64,000 bases of DNA. Origin: Streptomyces sp. Edi4 (GTDB lineage Bacteria > Actinomycetota > Actinomycetes > Streptomycetales > Streptomycetaceae). The translations under genes were made by a program, and so were the position numbers. Under the pieces are notes generated by a model. The model was given only the letters and a program-made list of their open reading frames with translations, had not been told where the DNA came from and did no database searches. This document shows positions 62,435 to 64,000 of the stretch, in pieces. How positions within the stretch are numbered: the first letter of the stretch is position 1; each line of letters starts with the position of its first letter. The stretch is taken from NCBI RefSeq assembly GCF_040253615.1, contig NZ_JBEJGY010000004.1, positions 2,666,001 through 2,730,000 of the forward strand, in the 5' to 3' direction.

Positions 62435-63654
62435 TATGCGGCGAGCCCGATGTGCTTCGCTACCGCACGAAGGTCGTCGCGCCACATCGGCTTCTCGCGC
62501 TTCAGCAGGTCGGCCACCGCCTCCCTGACCAGGGGAGAGAACACGATCTCCTCCGGAGACTGCTTCAGCAGCTTGCCGAGAATGTGCACCGTCGCGTAGT
62601 CGTCTCGCTGGATGCGGTTGAGGTTCATTACCTCGATCAGGTACCGGGTCCGACGTTCGAGCGGGACCTCTTCGTTGACGAGGACGTGATCGGCGGCGCG
62701 GAGTGCTTCGCTGGTGTCGCCCTCCTCCGCCTTCAGGTGTACCTCGTGCATGGCGAAGTTGGTCGGACCGAAGCACGTGTGCCAGTGGTTGAGGTCTGCG
62801 CCGACCCGGTCCACGGCCTGCTGCGCGCCGTTGTACAAGTCCCACGCCCTCGGGCCCTTTGTGGCGCGTACCGCGGCGACGGCACCTTGCAGGTGTAGTG
62901 CGCCGTACGCGGACCAGTGTTCCGCGTTGGAGTCGTCATGCGGCCGGCACTGGGCGATGGTCTGCCGGGCAAGTTCGTAGCTGTCTTCCACGTCACCAGC
63001 GGAAGTGAGAACGCAGGCCAGGTTCCAGGCCGCAGCTGCGAGGAGGGCCGGGTCACCGGCGTTGTCCGCGAGGGAGAGGCCGCGGTCGGCCGCGATGCGG
63101 GCGAGGGTCGGTTCACCGACGCGGCGAAGCCAGATCTGGTGCAGGCCGTAGAGACTGATGAGCTGCCGGAGGACGGTGCCCTCCTGCTCAGGAGAGGCGT
63201 CGCGCAGAGCGGCATGTCCCTGCCGCAGCAAGGTGGGCAGCCGCTCGCCGACGTCGCGGTACCGGTCGTCAGCCTGCGTCTCGTAGACCTTCCAGGCGTC
63301 CGTAACCGAGGACTCGAAGTCGTCGGAGGTGACCGCCCCGATCCGCTGCGGAAGGAGGGAGGCGGGCAGCGACAGGGCCTGTCGGATGAGCGGAACGTGC
63401 TCGTGCTCCGTGCCCGCCGTAACGATTCCGGATACGTAGCCGCCCGTCAGGTCCTCCAGGCTGCATCGCAGCTGCTTACTCAGGGCGATCAGGATCGGAA
63501 GCCGGTCCAAGGGCATCCGGTCATTCTCGATCTTGTAGACCCAGTTCTCTGACCTGCCGATTAGGTCTCCCAGCATCCTTTGGGACAAGCCCCGGCGCTC
63601 ACGCCACCACTTGATCCGCTGGCCGATGCTGAACAACTCTCCGTCATACACCAT
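62434..63654 (-). CDS. XRE-family regulator with helical C-terminal domain
   Basis: 406 residues. The HTH is clear: IGQRIKWWRERRGLSQRML followed by DLIGRSENWVYKIENDRMP, residues about 9-50. The rest is TPR-like helices. I took ATG 63654; the open frame upstream has unnatural composition. No Shine-Dalgarno is obvious. It is divergent from the HAD gene and upstream of the accessory block and lanthipeptide genes, which are its likely targets. Confidence 0.85.
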   Translation of the reverse strand: MVYDGELFSIGQRIKWWRERRGLSQRMLGDLIGRSENWVYKIENDRMPLDRLPILIALSKQLRCSLEDLTGGYVSGIVTAGTEHEHVPLIRQALSLPASLLPQRIGAVTSDDFESSVTDAWKVYETQADDRYRDVGERLPTLLRQGHAALRDASPEQEGTVLRQLISLYGLHQIWLRRVGEPTLARIAADRGLSLADNAGDPALLAAAAWNLACVLTSAGDVEDSYELARQTIAQCRPHDDSNAEHWSAYGALHLQGAVAAVRATKGPRAWDLYNGAQQAVDRVGADLNHWHTCFGPTNFAMHEVHLKAEEGDTSEALRAADHVLVNEEVPLERRTRYLIEVMNLNRIQRDDYATVHILGKLLKQSPEEIVFSPLVREAVADLLKREKPMWRDDLRAVAKHIGLAA

Positions 63655-63828
63655 GGGTTGACCGTTCGCCGTAGTGGACAGGGCACTCGTGTCAAGCGTA
63701 GGCCCAGGTGCTTCGGGGAGGGGCGATACTGGGGGTCTCTCCCTCTGGGGAGGGCACTCAACGGTCCCCCTGTCGCCCTGCGGCCGGGGGACCGCGTACA
63801 CGTAGGAAAGATCGGCAAGGAGGCCGCT

Positions 63829-64000
63829 TTGCCAGCCCCATACCGTGGCCTGATCCTCGACTTCGGTGGTGTGCTCACCACGCGGATGCGACTGAACGGG
63901 CAGGCGTTCGAGAGGACGGAGGGACTGACTCCAGGCGCGTATTTCGCGGCACTGAACGAGCATCCCGACGGCGTCGCGATCTACGCAGCGCTGGAGGTCG
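63829..64000 (+). CDS. HAD-superfamily hydrolase, 5' part only
   Basis: 57 codons are visible before the window ends. The start is TTG 63829, with AAGGAGG at ideal spacing. YRGLILDFGGVLTTRM is the HAD motif I with the nucleophile Asp in DFGGV (second Asp replaced by Gly, as in several HAD-IA members). A phosphatase or dehalogenase-like enzyme is expected; the remainder lies to the right. It may be a further cargo gene of the island. Confidence 0.75.
   Translation, partial: MPAPYRGLILDFGGVLTTRMRLNGQAFERTEGLTPGAYFAALNEHPDGVAIYAALEV

Noticed and set aside
34270..64000. A second copy of the tRNA-Arg 3' end as attR
   Set aside because: I looked for the T-arm and acceptor words downstream and found no convincing repeat. 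The right end may lie outside the window, but I could not do an exhaustive search by eye.

Overview
The window is very GC-rich, uses GTG and TTG starts freely, and carries families typical of Streptomyces (PknG-type kinase with zinc ribbons, TQXA/LAxTG surface protein, DUF5999-type small proteins). I read it as a Streptomyces or close-relative chromosome. It has a conserved core (1 to about 34,200) and an accessory island that begins at a tRNA-Arg gene and runs past the right edge.

Core region. 1-4563 is the 3' part of a chitosan-oligosaccharide type sugar operon (solute-binding protein end, two permeases, GH4 glycosidase, BadF/BcrA-type kinase), matching the csnE-csnK layout. 4765-15780 is one long plus-strand cluster: a four-TM sensor (GlnX-like), an amino-acid binding protein (GlnH-like), a coiled-coil protein, a PknG-like kinase, a PP2C phosphatase, a VWA protein and an FHA protein. 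It looks like an extended GlnH-GlnX-PknG amino-acid sensing pathway with its phosphatase and phosphopeptide reader. Then come a PIMT-type methyltransferase, a truncated haemoglobin, a two-permease FtsX/MacB-type ABC exporter, an intergenic repeat in two tandem copies, an ettA-thioesterase-hypothetical operon, a thioester (TQXA) surface protein, ssb, and a pair of dynamin-like GTPases.

Island. tRNA-Arg(TCT) at 34198 is followed by a tyrosine integrase and a small excisionase that overlap by four bases. About 1 kb of gene-poor DNA and remnants of a second recombinase module follow. 38.2-51.3 kb holds an unusual mixed cluster. galE stands alone on the plus strand. A six-gene minus-strand operon (RmlD-like reductase, double-SIS protein, RraA-like protein, DUF2332 protein, nucleotidyltransferase, alpha/beta hydrolase) is divergent from a TTA-codon-containing XRE regulator followed by a radical SAM protein with a CX3CX3C motif and a PIMT-like methyltransferase. 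The regulator is preceded by a perfect 22-bp palindrome. Beyond these lie a CofE-like glutamate ligase, a truncated second CofE copy in inverted orientation, an epimerase/reductase and an AroE-like dehydrogenase.

51.9-59.4 kb is a class I lanthipeptide locus of the FxLD type: precursor, full-length LanB, LanC, a second stand-alone SpaB_C-type protein, a PIMT-type methyltransferase and two small Cys-rich proteins. A hairpin lies between lanA and lanB. No transporter, protease or immunity gene is visible. 59.6-63.7 kb is a minus-strand block of small accessory proteins, an RsbW-like ATPase and an XRE regulator. The start of a HAD-type hydrolase runs off the right edge.
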